Positions 16,568 to 26,323 are shown, numbered from the stretch's first letter. The stretch is DNA of 64,000 bases from Aldehydirespirator sp965261105 (GCA_965261105.1 CBDHCM010000006.1:4340001-4404000); one strand, 5' to 3'. Translations and numbers: made by a program. The notes: generated from the sequence alone by a model not told the origin.

Positions 16568-17841
16568 ACCAGGGTCGCGCGCCGCATCGGCTCCGGACGG
16601 CGGGCACCCTGCTGGCCCTCACCGCCTCATTGATGCTGGCCGGCTGCGCATCCGACGGCGTGTCCGGAGAGGGGCAGGATCCCGACGCCCCGGAGGTGGC
16701 CGGTCCGCTCGAGGACCCTGAGGACACTTTCATCGGCATCTCAGAGGACCGAATCCTGTTCGGCCAGTCCGCCGCATTCAGCGGTCCCGCCAGGGAGCTC
16801 GGCATAAACATGCGGCTCGGAATCCTGGCTGCGTTCAACGAGGCCAACGAGCGCGGAGGGGTCCATGGGCGCCTCCTGGAACTGCAATCCCTCGACGACG
16901 CGTACGAGCCGGAAGACGCGATCGTGATGACCCGCAACCTCATCGAGCAGCAAAGCGTGTTCGCTCTCATCGGCGCGGTAGGCACACCGACATCGCGCTC
17001 AGCGACCCCGATTGCGCGCGCCGCCGAGGTCCCCTACATCGCTCCCTTCACCGGGGCCGCCTTCCTCCGCGGCAGCGAATGGGAGAACATCATCAACCTG
17101 CGCGCCTCCTACGCCCAAGAGACCGAGGAGATGGTCGCCAGGCTCACCAGTGATCTGGGCATCAGCCGGATAAGCGTCCTGTACCAGAACGACTCCTTCG
17201 GTCGGGCCGGCTTCCGGGGCGCGGTCGCGGCGCTGGCGCGACGCGACATGGAGCCCACCTCGATCGGGATCTACCCGCGCAACACCACCGCGGTCAAGAC
17301 GGCCCTGCTCGACTTGCGGCAGGGCGACCCCGAAGCAGTGATCATGATCGGCGCCTACGAGCCGGTGGCAAGGCTGATCTCCTGGGCACGACGCACAGAC
17401 ATGGACCCGGTGTTCATGACGGTCTCCTTCGTCGGCAGCAACGCCCTGGCCCAGGAGTTGGGACCCGACGGAGCAGGGGTGCTGGTCACCCAGGTCGTGC
17501 CGTTCCCGGAGGACGACTCGCTGCCCGTCGTGAATGCCTATTTGGAAGCTCTCGCAAACCACGACCCGGAGGCCGAGCCGGGATTCGTGTCTCTCGAGGG
17601 CTACCTGGCCGGACGGCTGGTGATCGCCGCCCTGCAGGAGTGCGGTGCGGAGGTCGACCGATCCTGCCTGCTTGACCAGTTGATCGACCACGGCGATTTC
17701 GATATCGACGGATTCAGGCTGCAGTACGGCGACGACGACAATCAGGGCTCCGACGAAGTCTTCTTGACGGTGATCGGCTCTGACGGCGAATACCACCCTG
17801 TCGACACCCTGCACGAAACCGCTCGGTGGGTGACCCAATGA
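16564..17841 (+). CDS. Peripla_BP_6 lipoprotein (branched-chain amino acid-type binding protein)
   Basis: This 425-residue exported protein has a lipobox LAGC ending at Cys28, then a Leu/Ile/Val-binding-protein fold (ILFGQSAAFSGPARELG, AFNEANERGGVHG, VPYIAPFTGAAFLR, SVLYQNDSFGRAG). No ABC permease or ATPase is adjacent. It overlaps the kinase before it and the histidine kinase after it by four bases each. It is therefore likely a ligand-sensing component for the histidine kinase, as in TorT/TorS-type systems, rather than a transporter subunit. The ligand is unknown; amides, amino acids and amines are common for the family. Confidence 0.82.
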   Translation: MNQGRAPHRLRTAGTLLALTASLMLAGCASDGVSGEGQDPDAPEVAGPLEDPEDTFIGISEDRILFGQSAAFSGPARELGINMRLGILAAFNEANERGGVHGRLLELQSLDDAYEPEDAIVMTRNLIEQQSVFALIGAVGTPTSRSATPIARAAEVPYIAPFTGAAFLRGSEWENIINLRASYAQETEEMVARLTSDLGISRISVLYQNDSFGRAGFRGAVAALARRDMEPTSIGIYPRNTTAVKTALLDLRQGDPEAVIMIGAYEPVARLISWARRTDMDPVFMTVSFVGSNALAQELGPDGAGVLVTQVVPFPEDDSLPVVNAYLEALANHDPEAEPGFVSLEGYLAGRLVIAALQECGAEVDRSCLLDQLIDHGDFDIDGFRLQYGDDDNQGSDEVFLTVIGSDGEYHPVDTLHETARWVTQ

Positions 17842-20153
17842 CAGACTCGCCCAACGACCTGACAGCGGACGACCCGACGACAAACTCGCCCAACGACCTG
17901 ACAGCGGACGACCCGACGACAGACTCGCCCAACGACCTGACAGCGGACGACCCGACGACACACTCGACCAACAACCTGCCGACCGACGACCCGACGAGAC
18001 CAGAACTCGGGATCTGGTCCCGCATCTCCACCAAGCTCTACATGGGCATCGGTGCAGCGGTCGCCATGACGCTGGCTGCCAGCCTTGTCGGCTGGTTCTC
18101 CTTCAACCGTGTGGGCGATGTGCAAAGGCGTGTCAACGAGGGCAGCGTGCCCGAACTGGCCGCCGCATTCGGGGTCGCGCAGTACGGCGGGATCCTGGCC
18201 AACGCAGCCCCCAGCCTGGCCGCGGCCTCCACATCGCTGGAGCTCTTCCAGGAGGGGGAGAAAGTCGATCAGACCGTGCTGACGTTCGAGGACCAGATGG
18301 CGGTCCTGGAGCAGAGCGACAGCGATGCTGCCGGCGTCGAACAGATCCGGCAGGGCGCCGACATGCTCATCTCCAACATTCAGGAGATCCGCAGCGAGGT
18401 GTCGGCGAGGCTCCAGATAATCGATCAACGAACCGCAAAGCAGGGGGAGCTGGTGGGCCTGCGGAACCAGGTGGGCACAGTGCTGATCCCCGCCATCGAC
18501 GATCAGCTCTTCTACACCCTGACCGGCTACTCCGGCCTGGACGCGCCGCCGGTCCCCCGGTCCGAGCACTTCTCCGAGGCCGAGGTCTTCCGGTACCGGC
18601 GCCTGGCCGAGCTGGAGGCCGACGCCAACATCGCCTCAGACCTGCTCGCCAGCGCATTCACCCTGTCGGACAAGGACCTGCTGGAGCCTCTCCGGGAGCG
18701 ATTCGAAGCAGCCGCGAGCCGGATCGACCGGAATCTGACGACGCTGGCAGGTACGCAGTTCCACACCAACGCGGAACCGATCTTCTCGCGACTGCGCGAG
18801 CTGGGGCTCGGCGACGACAACTCCTTCGATCTGGCTGCGAGCGAGTTCGAGATTGTCGAGCACCACGGAGAGCTGCTCGCCCAGAACAACGAGCTGTCGC
18901 TCACGCTGGTGACCGAGGTGGACAACCTGGTGGACGCCTCCCAGGCACGGGCCGGGGAAGCCACCACTGCGTCAGAGCAGGCCATTCGCACCGCCAAGAC
19001 GATCCTGCTGGCCATCAGCGCCATCAGCGTCGTCGGCGCGATGCTGCTCATCTGGCTGTTCGTCGGCAAAGTCCTGGTTCGGCGCATCGCCCTGCTGTCG
19101 GACTGGATGCGCCGCATGGCCGGCGGCGATCTCGAGGTCATAGTCCCGATCAGCGGCCGGGACGAGGTCGCGGACATGGCCGCCACGCTCGAGGTGTTCC
19201 GGCGCCACGCCCTAGAGGTGCAGCGCCTCAACCTGGTGGAGCAGCTCGCCGGGGAGCTGCAAGGCAAGAACGAGCAGCTCGAATCGGTCCTGGCCGACCT
19301 GCACCGGGCACAGGATCAGATTGTGACGCGTGAGAAGCTTGCGGCCCTGGGCGAGCTCACAGCCGGCGTCGCCCACGAGATCAAGAACCCACTGAACTTC
19401 GTGAAGAACTTCTCCGAGGCCTCTGAGGAGCTCATCGTGGAGCTCAAGGAGGTGCTCGACGACGTCGGCGACGGCCTCAGCGACGAGAACCGGTCGTACA
19501 TCAACGAGATCGCGGGCGACCTCACCGCCAACGTCGACCGCATCCGATCCCACGGCGAGCGCGCCGACCGGATCGTGCGCGACATGCTGATGATGGGCCG
19601 CGACTCCGGGGAGTGGCAGCTCACCGACATCAACGACCTCATCCAGCAGCACGCCCAGTTGTCCTTCCACAGCGCCCGGGCCCTGGACCCGGACTTCCAG
19701 CAGGACATCCAGCAGGACCTCGATCCGGACGTCGGCCAACTGACCGTCATCGCGCAGGACCTGGGACGGGTCTTCCTGAACATGGTGACCAACGCGGGCC
19801 ACGCAACCAATGATCGCAGCCGCTCGGAAGTCGCGGCCGGCAACGGCACCTACCAGCCGACCATCTGGATCAAGACAACGCGCGCCGACGAGCACATCGA
19901 GGTCCGCATCAGGGACAACGGCACGGGAATGCCGCCAGAGGTCATCGAGAAGATCTTCAATCCCTTCTTCACCACCAAGCCCACCGATCAGGGCACCGGC
20001 CTCGGCCTGTCAATCTCAAGCGACATCATCCGCCGCCACGGCGGCAACATTCAGGTCGAGTCCGAGCCGGGGGAGTTCACCGAGATGATCGTCACCCTGC
20101 CGCTGGAGGCGCCCGCGGAAGCTGCAAAGTCCGACGGAGACTCCTGGGTCTGA
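17838..20153 (+). CDS. Membrane histidine kinase with HAMP domain
   Basis: This 771-residue protein has an N-terminal hydrophilic leader of 13-residue repeats, TM1 at about 65-95 and a ~300-residue extracytoplasmic helical sensor. TM2 lies near 380-405, followed by HAMP and a long coiled coil. The phospho-acceptor is His513 in GVAHEIKNPLN. The HATPase has MVTNAGHATN, DNGTGMPPEV and GTGLGLSIS. The ATG at 17838 overlaps the binding-protein stop, which decides the start over a GTG at 17826. It probably reads the Peripla_BP_6 protein and phosphorylates the receiver-PP2C protein. No separate DNA-binding regulator is encoded. Confidence 0.88.
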   Translation: MTDSPNDLTADDPTTNSPNDLTADDPTTDSPNDLTADDPTTHSTNNLPTDDPTRPELGIWSRISTKLYMGIGAAVAMTLAASLVGWFSFNRVGDVQRRVNEGSVPELAAAFGVAQYGGILANAAPSLAAASTSLELFQEGEKVDQTVLTFEDQMAVLEQSDSDAAGVEQIRQGADMLISNIQEIRSEVSARLQIIDQRTAKQGELVGLRNQVGTVLIPAIDDQLFYTLTGYSGLDAPPVPRSEHFSEAEVFRYRRLAELEADANIASDLLASAFTLSDKDLLEPLRERFEAAASRIDRNLTTLAGTQFHTNAEPIFSRLRELGLGDDNSFDLAASEFEIVEHHGELLAQNNELSLTLVTEVDNLVDASQARAGEATTASEQAIRTAKTILLAISAISVVGAMLLIWLFVGKVLVRRIALLSDWMRRMAGGDLEVIVPISGRDEVADMAATLEVFRRHALEVQRLNLVEQLAGELQGKNEQLESVLADLHRAQDQIVTREKLAALGELTAGVAHEIKNPLNFVKNFSEASEELIVELKEVLDDVGDGLSDENRSYINEIAGDLTANVDRIRSHGERADRIVRDMLMMGRDSGEWQLTDINDLIQQHAQLSFHSARALDPDFQQDIQQDLDPDVGQLTVIAQDLGRVFLNMVTNAGHATNDRSRSEVAAGNGTYQPTIWIKTTRADEHIEVRIRDNGTGMPPEVIEKIFNPFFTTKPTDQGTGLGLSISSDIIRRHGGNIQVESEPGEFTEMIVTLPLEAPAEAAKSDGDSWV
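17841..17996 (+). repeat. 39-bp tandem repeat encoding the kinase N-terminal leader
   Basis: Four 39-bp units start at 17841, 17880, 17919 and 17958. The first three are nearly identical and the fourth is degenerate. Each encodes 13 acidic residues of the form DSPNDLTADDPTT. Because the unit is a multiple of three, copy number can change without breaking the kinase frame. Confidence 0.92.
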
Positions 20154-20561
20154 CGGCTCAGAGGCCGCCGGGCCGAGCCTCACACCCGGTTGAACAACAC
20201 TGCGGCCCGAGCCTCACACCCGGTTGAGCGCTGTGACCAGCACGTTCAACGCCAGCGGAGCAACCAGTTCTACGCTCGAGCCTCCGGGCCCGCCGGAGTT
20301 CAACCTGCTGGCCGCCACCAACGCTAGAGCGCAGCGCGCACAGGCGCGGCCGTAGCCGTCGTTGGCCAGGTTGCGGGGCGGGCGAAGAGGGCCGCCCGAT
20401 CGTTCTGGTCGGCGGTCGCTGCCGCTGGGGCTTCCACGGGGCGAGCGACAAAGCGCATGGCTCAGTTGTCCGGCCCTGCGGTCGCGGCTGCCGGGGCTAC
20501 CATCTGCGACTTCGCCCGGGTTCGAGACTGTTGCGAGCCGCGGCGGGGCGTTCCGCCAAAC
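20154..20561. other. Intergenic region with a 21-bp direct repeat
   Basis: About 400 bp separate the histidine kinase and the convergent IrrE-like gene. A perfect 21-bp direct repeat occurs at 20173-20193 and 20207-20227. The rest has no domain-bearing frame; a 97-codon minus-strand frame spanning most of it is Arg/Pro-rich and unconvincing. No clear terminator hairpin is seen. Confidence 0.5.
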
Positions 20562-21857
20562 TCATGCCGTCCTTGCGATCCGGTGATTCTCGATCTGGTG
20601 CGAGATTACCAACGAGGACACTCCGAACTCTTCCGCTAGTTCGTCTACTTGTTCTTCGTCCACCACAGGACTCGATATCTTCTCGATGAGACTGGTGGAT
20701 GGAGCTAGGAACTCGGCCGCGAATGCTCGGTTGCGTTGCTGCTGCTCAGTGTTGCCTCTTGTGACAAGCGCATCTCCGTGGCCGGACATCGCCTCGGCAA
20801 GGGCGCGGCAGAAGAGGAATCTCCAGCCGACCTGTCCCCTGCTCTTCAGGCCGAAGGACGCACCGCCTTCTGCATCTCGTGTGACGACGCCGTCTACTAA
20901 CGCCAAGCTCTCCAGTGGCGCCACCGGCTCAGTCGCTTGTCTCAATGCCGTGACGCTCTGGCCTAGGGCCTCAGCCAACAGCTCCGTGTTCCGGATGGGT
21001 CTACCGTCGAGGCCGAGTTCACTTCTTGCTCTCCTGGCCAGATCGTAGCCAGTCTGCCAGGGAGGCTCCTCGTTGAATCCTCCATCACCGATGAAGGACA
21101 GCCCGAGCGGCAGGCGAAGTGTATTGGATCGCGCTTCCTCGATGGCCGCCAGTATTGCTAAGCAGTCGCCCAAGGGCTTGGAAGAATCAATTGCTGGAAT
21201 TGCTTCTACGCTCAACGGTCCGAGTTGATCGGCGAGCGCTACAACATGGCCTTGCATTGCATCGTCCAAGTCGTACGGATCCCAGCCTAGCCCTGCTGAC
21301 AGGGCGCAGAACTCTGACTCATCTTCGTCCGTCGCCTGGATGGCAGCCCACTCGTCCTGCAGGAATGTCGATTCGATGCCGCGCGCTAGGAGTCTGCGGG
21401 TCACTTTGTCGATGAGGTCAGCACAGTCCTGCATGAGCTGTTCACGATCAACAACCGCGTGACCCTCGTTCAGGAATGCGAGCTTGGCCCAAGAAGCTGA
21501 CCTTCTGCTCCATGTGAGATGTGTCTGCGAGCCCGACGTCGTGATCGTCAACTCAGGAAGCGCGTAGCCATCGGTGGTGGCACCCCATGAGTGTCTGTGA
21601 CTGAACGCCGGGTCTCTCTTCTTCATCAGATTCTCTGACTCGTAGTTGATGAACCACCAGTTGGTCACTAACCATTCAGCCACCGAATAGAGCGGAACGA
21701 AGATACAATCCCTCGTTGTCTGTGCCCTGTCGTCGATGACATGCGTCAGCAATTGGCCTTTCACGTCAATGCGGAGAGATGCGAAAGTCGCTGACAGCTC
21801 CTCCCCCTCTATCCCCTTGCCGTCCTGCCAATCGGCGTCGAACCGTATTGCAGTCAT
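20562..21857 (-). CDS. IrrE/ImmA-like protein lacking the HExxH zinc motif
   Basis: This 431-residue protein ends in a recognisable IrrE/ImmA C-terminal region, with RNRAFAAEFLAPSTSL then VDELAEEFGVSSLVISHQIEN. Where active members carry HExxH, this one reads RFLFCRALAEAM, so zinc binding and proteolysis are probably lost. The N-terminal ~250 residues are unrecognised. The ATG at 21857 overlaps the upstream gene's TGA, which sets the start over an upstream ATG at 21884. The two genes are translationally coupled and may be a toxin/immunity, regulator or defence pair. Codon choice is less GC-biased than in neighbours, hinting at transfer. Confidence 0.6.
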   Translation of the reverse strand: MTAIRFDADWQDGKGIEGEELSATFASLRIDVKGQLLTHVIDDRAQTTRDCIFVPLYSVAEWLVTNWWFINYESENLMKKRDPAFSHRHSWGATTDGYALPELTITTSGSQTHLTWSRRSASWAKLAFLNEGHAVVDREQLMQDCADLIDKVTRRLLARGIESTFLQDEWAAIQATDEDESEFCALSAGLGWDPYDLDDAMQGHVVALADQLGPLSVEAIPAIDSSKPLGDCLAILAAIEEARSNTLRLPLGLSFIGDGGFNEEPPWQTGYDLARRARSELGLDGRPIRNTELLAEALGQSVTALRQATEPVAPLESLALVDGVVTRDAEGGASFGLKSRGQVGWRFLFCRALAEAMSGHGDALVTRGNTEQQQRNRAFAAEFLAPSTSLIEKISSPVVDEEQVDELAEEFGVSSLVISHQIENHRIARTA

Positions 21858-22246
21858 TTCCGCGCAACCATGTGCAATGGCCACTCGTGGTCGTGGAGTG
21901 GAAATCCCTTGTAGGAGCCGTTGCCTCTGTTGACGAGCCTGGCCTCAGATACCGTGTCCTTCTCCTTGTGCCAGACATAGCGAGGGAAGCCGCCCTCCCA
22001 CGGTGCGCCTGTCGAACCGGCACGGATGGCAGCGCGCAACCAGCCGGTGATCATCTGCTGGTCTCTGTATTCGCGCGGACAGATCGAGGCGTCACCCCGC
22101 GGTCGAGGCGGACCGGCAAACGTGAACTCGTCCTTGTGTTCGCGGCTCCCCACATACGTGACGCGCTCGGCTAGGGCTTCAAGGTCGACGTTGGACGGAA
22201 CACACTTCTTGCGCTTCCTGGGGCGTCTTCTGCTCGGAGATCGCAT
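21854..22246 (-). CDS. Unrecognised small basic protein paired with the IrrE-like protein
   Basis: This 130-residue protein has an Arg/Lys-rich N-terminus (RSPSRRRPRKRKKC), followed by a compact region with several aromatic and charged blocks (FPRYVWHKEKDTVSEARLVN, GSYKGFPL, HDHEWPLHM). I do not recognise the family. It is the first gene of a two-gene unit; its TGA shares bases with the next ATG. The gene context (degenerate metallopeptidase-like partner, lower-GC codon use) resembles small two-gene accessory modules. No signal peptide or membrane segment is visible. Confidence 0.6.
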   Translation of the reverse strand: MRSPSRRRPRKRKKCVPSNVDLEALAERVTYVGSREHKDEFTFAGPPRPRGDASICPREYRDQQMITGWLRAAIRAGSTGAPWEGGFPRYVWHKEKDTVSEARLVNRGNGSYKGFPLHDHEWPLHMVARK

Positions 22247-22430
22247 GGTGCGATGCTAGTCAAGTATCAGCAACTCCGACCTCCGGTCGTCGGCATCGGG
22301 CATGAGGAGGCGTGCAGGCGTATCCGGCCGAGGCCCCGTCCAAGGGAGCCTCTAGCCCGACCGCAACGACTGACATTCTGTGCGCGGGCCAATCACGGCC
22401 CCGAGCGGAACCGATCATGGATCAACTCAA

Positions 22431-24794
22431 CTACGGACTGGACGGGGGCGTCCCATCAAGTGGGGGCTCGATGGTGCCCTCAACATTGAGGTTGGGCAAG
22501 ATCCGGTCGAGCCAGGCCGGCAGCCACCAGTTGCGGGCTCCGAGCAGCTCCATGGTTGAGGGCACGATGAGCATGCGCACCAGGCTGGCGTCGACGGCGA
22601 CCGCGGCCGCGAGGCCGAGGCCGAACATCTTGATCGCCCTCTGGTCCTCGAACACGAAGCTGCCGAAGACGAACACCATGATCAGGGCGGCAGCGGTAAT
22701 GACCCGGGCGGTGGCGGCCAGGCCGTCGGCGACGGAGTTCACGGGGTCGCCGGTGCGCTCGAACTCCTCCTTCATCCGCGACAGCAGGAACACCTCGTAG
22801 TCCATGGACAGGCCGAACAGGACCGCGAACAGCATCATCGGGATGAACGGCTCGATCGGTCCCGGCTCGACGCCCACAATGTCGCCGAGCCAGCCCCACT
22901 GGAACACGGCCACGACCACTCCGTAGGCCGCGCCGATCGAGAGCATGTTCATGATCACGGCCTTGAGCGGCACGACCAGCGAGCGGAACACCACTGTCAG
23001 CAACAGGAAAGAAGCGCCCAGCACCACGACGAAGAACACCGCGGTGCGTCCTCTCAAGAAGTCGCTGACGTCGTCCTGCACAGCTACGAAGCCGGTCACC
23101 CGGGCATTGAGTCCGGATCCTTCCACGGCTGCGGGGATCACCTCGTCGCGCAGAGTCTGCACCAGGACGCTGGTGGCCTCGGACTGCGGTCCGGTGGTCG
23201 GCTGGACCTCGATCACCGCCGCAGTCGGCGCAGCCGGATCGTTCGGGATCGGCGGGGAGGCGAAAGCGACTCCGGGGGTGCTGCCCAGCGCCTGCGACAG
23301 GCCGATCAGCGCCGCCATCTGGGCGGGTTCCGACACTTCGGCCACCACCAGCAGCGGGCCGTTGGCGCCGGGCCCGAAGCCGTCCACAAGCAGGTCGTAG
23401 GCCTGGCGGGTGGTGGTGTCGTCACCGAAGTTGCTCTCGTCGGCGAAGCCGAAGCGCAGGACCAGCACCGGCGCGGCGAGCAGGAGCAGCACGATGGTGC
23501 CTCCGACAGCGAACGTCCAGGGCCGGGCCTGCACCATGCGGCTGAGCCGGTACCAGCCGGTCTCGCGCCGCGGCGGATCGCGGCGGGGCTTCAGGACTCG
23601 CCGCAGCGGGTTCTGAGTCCCGCCGAAGAACCCCGCCACCAACACGATGACGGCGATCAGCAGGGCGCCGGCGAACAGCGGCTCGATGCCCGCCCCGAAG
23701 CCGAACAGCGCCACGCTGAACAGCGCGGCGGCGACCATGCCTCGGACGCGGGTGGTGGTGATCCGGTCGCCGAGCAAGGCGACGAGCGCGGGCAGCAGCG
23801 TGACCGAGCCGGCCATCACAATGGCCACGGTGGCGGCCGCGGCGATGCCGAAGCCGCTCACGAACGGGATCCCGATGAACAGCATCCCCAACAGCGAGAC
23901 GACCACGGTGGCGCCGGCGAAGATGACGGACCGGCCCGCAGAATCGAGAGCGACGACCATGGCCTGCTCGGACGCGAGGCCCTTGCCGAGCGCGTCGCGG
24001 TAGCGGGTGATGATGAACAGGGCGTAGTCGATGCCCACACCCAGCCCGATCATTATGCCGATTGCGGGTGCGAAGTCCGGGACCGTCATGAGGTTGCTGA
24101 ACACGACGATTCCGGCCGCGCCGATCCCCACGGTGACCAAAGCAGCACCGACGGTGGCCCCCATGGCCACCACCGAGCCCAGCACCGCAATCAGAACGAA
24201 CACCGCGAACGCGAGCCCGATGGCCTCCGACTCGGGCGGGTCGACCTGGGCGAACCAGATACCGCCGACCTCGACCTCGAGACCGTCCATAGACCGCAGT
24301 TCGAGTTCTTGAATGAGATCCTCGATCGCCGCGCCCATCGCTTTCGACTCGGTGGCGCTAGCACCGGGGGCGAGGCTCACATTGGCGTAGGCGACCAGTC
24401 TCGCCTCCTCGCCTTGCTGGGCGATGCGAAGCTCCCCGCCCGGCTCGTAGGGCGAGATGACCGTGGGGGTGCCCTCGAGAGCCCTGACCCTCGCAAACAT
24501 CTCGCTCATCGCCGACCGCACGGCCGGGTCGTCGACCCCCTGCTCAGCCCGGAACACGACCGTGCCCCCGGGCCCGGCGCCCACGCCCCCGAAGTGCTCC
24601 TCTAGAACATCGGCCCCGTCCTGGCTCTCGGTGCCGGCAATCCCCAACGTTGCGCTGTAGGCCTCCCCGAGGCGGCCCGCCACACCAAGGACCACCACGA
24701 GCACGACCAGCCAGGCAGCAAGGCCCCGCCACGGATGTCTAAAGCACCATCGAGCGAGAGAAGCGTATGTCAACCTTCCACGCCGTGGTCGCAT
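22431..24794 (-). CDS. MMPL/RND-family transporter
   Basis: This 787-residue membrane protein has the two-fold MMPL layout. A TM near residue 25 is followed by a ~140-residue periplasmic loop and five TMs containing GLGVGIDYALFIITRYRDAL. A second soluble loop (about 430-570) then leads to five more TMs with FGLSMDYEVFLLSRMKEEFE. The GxxxDY segments are the family's proton-relay regions. Actinobacterial members export lipids, or sometimes drugs or pigments. It follows the MpaB-like gene by 19 bp on the same strand and is probably co-transcribed, so lipid or terpenoid chemistry is possible. The substrate is not predictable. Confidence 0.88.
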   Translation of the reverse strand: MRPRRGRLTYASLARWCFRHPWRGLAAWLVVLVVVLGVAGRLGEAYSATLGIAGTESQDGADVLEEHFGGVGAGPGGTVVFRAEQGVDDPAVRSAMSEMFARVRALEGTPTVISPYEPGGELRIAQQGEEARLVAYANVSLAPGASATESKAMGAAIEDLIQELELRSMDGLEVEVGGIWFAQVDPPESEAIGLAFAVFVLIAVLGSVVAMGATVGAALVTVGIGAAGIVVFSNLMTVPDFAPAIGIMIGLGVGIDYALFIITRYRDALGKGLASEQAMVVALDSAGRSVIFAGATVVVSLLGMLFIGIPFVSGFGIAAAATVAIVMAGSVTLLPALVALLGDRITTTRVRGMVAAALFSVALFGFGAGIEPLFAGALLIAVIVLVAGFFGGTQNPLRRVLKPRRDPPRRETGWYRLSRMVQARPWTFAVGGTIVLLLLAAPVLVLRFGFADESNFGDDTTTRQAYDLLVDGFGPGANGPLLVVAEVSEPAQMAALIGLSQALGSTPGVAFASPPIPNDPAAPTAAVIEVQPTTGPQSEATSVLVQTLRDEVIPAAVEGSGLNARVTGFVAVQDDVSDFLRGRTAVFFVVVLGASFLLLTVVFRSLVVPLKAVIMNMLSIGAAYGVVVAVFQWGWLGDIVGVEPGPIEPFIPMMLFAVLFGLSMDYEVFLLSRMKEEFERTGDPVNSVADGLAATARVITAAALIMVFVFGSFVFEDQRAIKMFGLGLAAAVAVDASLVRMLIVPSTMELLGARNWWLPAWLDRILPNLNVEGTIEPPLDGTPPSSP

Positions 24795-24813
24795 TCACAA
24801 GCAGTCAGGTGTC

Positions 24814-26082
24814 TCACCACTTGCTGGATTCTTCTGAGTACACGTGGTCAGGCAACCGATAGCTGATGCCCTCCTCGTCGTAGACCGACACCCCTAGCAT
24901 CCCGGAGAACCTATCCAATTCGCTCACCGTGGCCAGTCTCGGCAGGTACCTGTTCATAATGCGGTTGTATCGAGCCTGTATACGGTACTGGAGGAGTATC
25001 CCGTACCTCTTGTTCTTTGGAAACATGAGTTCGTCGGCCAGTTCGCTGCCAAGTAGAGCTCGGGCGATCGTGAACACCAGCTTCGCAAGCTCACGCCGAG
25101 TTTCTGGATCGGTCGCCCCAGCAATCAGCGGGGCAGACTGGACGAGGGTGTTGGCCATCATTATGGATTCATCTGGGATCTCAGGTTCGCACATCAAACC
25201 AACGTCGTACAGCTTCAGCGCCTCTTTCTCATCGCGAAACAGGATGGTGTCAGGAATGCCCATGAGATGTCCTGAATAGCGCCAGACATCCATGAAACTC
25301 TTGGCTTCCTTATCGTTGTACACGGCCCCCAAGCGTTTCATATGCTTGAGCAACCTCGCCGAGAACGCGGTGAGAGCAAAGCCGGTGTGGGCCGCACTTA
25401 TTGGAACACCCCACGCGGGTGTATCCCAATCTGGCGAATTGTCCAACAAGTACCTAACCTGCGCATGAGCGAGGCGGATACGGGCAGACAGTTTCCAGCC
25501 GTCGCCATACCTCTCCAGCCCGCCCGGCAGATACATCTCAACCATATGACGGTTGTTCTGCATCAAGCGCCTGACGCCAGAGTCTCGCACACGCCCAGTT
25601 ATCACGAACGACTTCGCGATGTTGGTCGTAAATCCCTCAATCAATACACCACATACAAATGCCAACAGAACCGCGCGTGATTCTCGGTGAAACATACGAT
25701 TCGAAGCCCTGAAACCGGACTGGTCAACCCAATCTGGCGGAGACGCCCACTCCTCGACAAGATCCAGCAGCGGCTGCGGAGCGTCACGCATAGCGTTGTC
25801 TTCGGGATCGTCAATAGCCATCTTGATGAGTCGATACATTTCTCCTTGTGGGAGAGTGTTGAGCTGCTTGATCAACTCGTCTGCCAAGGGGTCGCCGACC
25901 CACGCGTGGGCGACGTAGTTCGATGCCATCTCTGGATCGAGAGCTAGTGCCTTCTTGTAGCCTGACCTGTAGTCGGATGGTATCTTCTCAAGATCCAGTA
26001 TCTGCTCAAGGTCCGGGTTCGGGGCCGCTGCGGGCTGGTCAGCACCTTGGCTCTCCTGGGCGTTGTCAGAGATCGTGTTCAT
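24814..26082 (-). CDS. MpaB/rubber-oxygenase-like (DUF2236) haem oxygenase
   Basis: This 422-residue protein has the DUF2236 core: GFRASNRMF, FVCGVLIEGFTTNIAKSFV, RIRLAHAQVRYLL and GVPISAAHTGFALTAFS. Members include Lcp/MpaB oxygenases that bind haem b and cleave or oxidise isoprenoid and lipid chains. The conserved His/Arg in RLAHAQVR is present. The start at 26082 has AGGAG eight bases upstream; an upstream in-frame ATG at 26184 would add an unlikely Arg-rich stretch. It precedes the MMPL gene in one unit. A TTGACA element at 26266-26271 (minus) may belong to its promoter, but the -10 is poor. Confidence 0.75.
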   Translation of the reverse strand: MNTISDNAQESQGADQPAAAPNPDLEQILDLEKIPSDYRSGYKKALALDPEMASNYVAHAWVGDPLADELIKQLNTLPQGEMYRLIKMAIDDPEDNAMRDAPQPLLDLVEEWASPPDWVDQSGFRASNRMFHRESRAVLLAFVCGVLIEGFTTNIAKSFVITGRVRDSGVRRLMQNNRHMVEMYLPGGLERYGDGWKLSARIRLAHAQVRYLLDNSPDWDTPAWGVPISAAHTGFALTAFSARLLKHMKRLGAVYNDKEAKSFMDVWRYSGHLMGIPDTILFRDEKEALKLYDVGLMCEPEIPDESIMMANTLVQSAPLIAGATDPETRRELAKLVFTIARALLGSELADELMFPKNKRYGILLQYRIQARYNRIMNRYLPRLATVSELDRFSGMLGVSVYDEEGISYRLPDHVYSEESSKW

Positions 26083-26323
26083 TGGTAGCGCTCCTCGGTC
26101 CCGCACTCCCGGGACGCAGCCATGGGCTTCATCCGTGTCGCGGAGATCAACATACCGGTCGACTCTCCGGCGCTGCGGCCTCAAAGCCAGCGAGTTTGAG
26201 CGGTTGTTGCGGCCTCTTCACCTGATCTGCGGACCTGCACTCCCTAACTCACGCCAACGTAACAGTGTCAACTTTAGCAGGCTCGGAAATCAACCGCAGC
26301 ATGGCGCCGTCCCCCGGCTGCGG

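Noticed and set aside
17841..17996. 39-bp repeats as a CRISPR array
   Set aside because: Continuous in-frame protein repeat with no spacers.
20158..20451. 97-codon minus-strand gene
   Set aside because: Arg/Pro-rich composition, spans a direct repeat, no ribosome site or domain.
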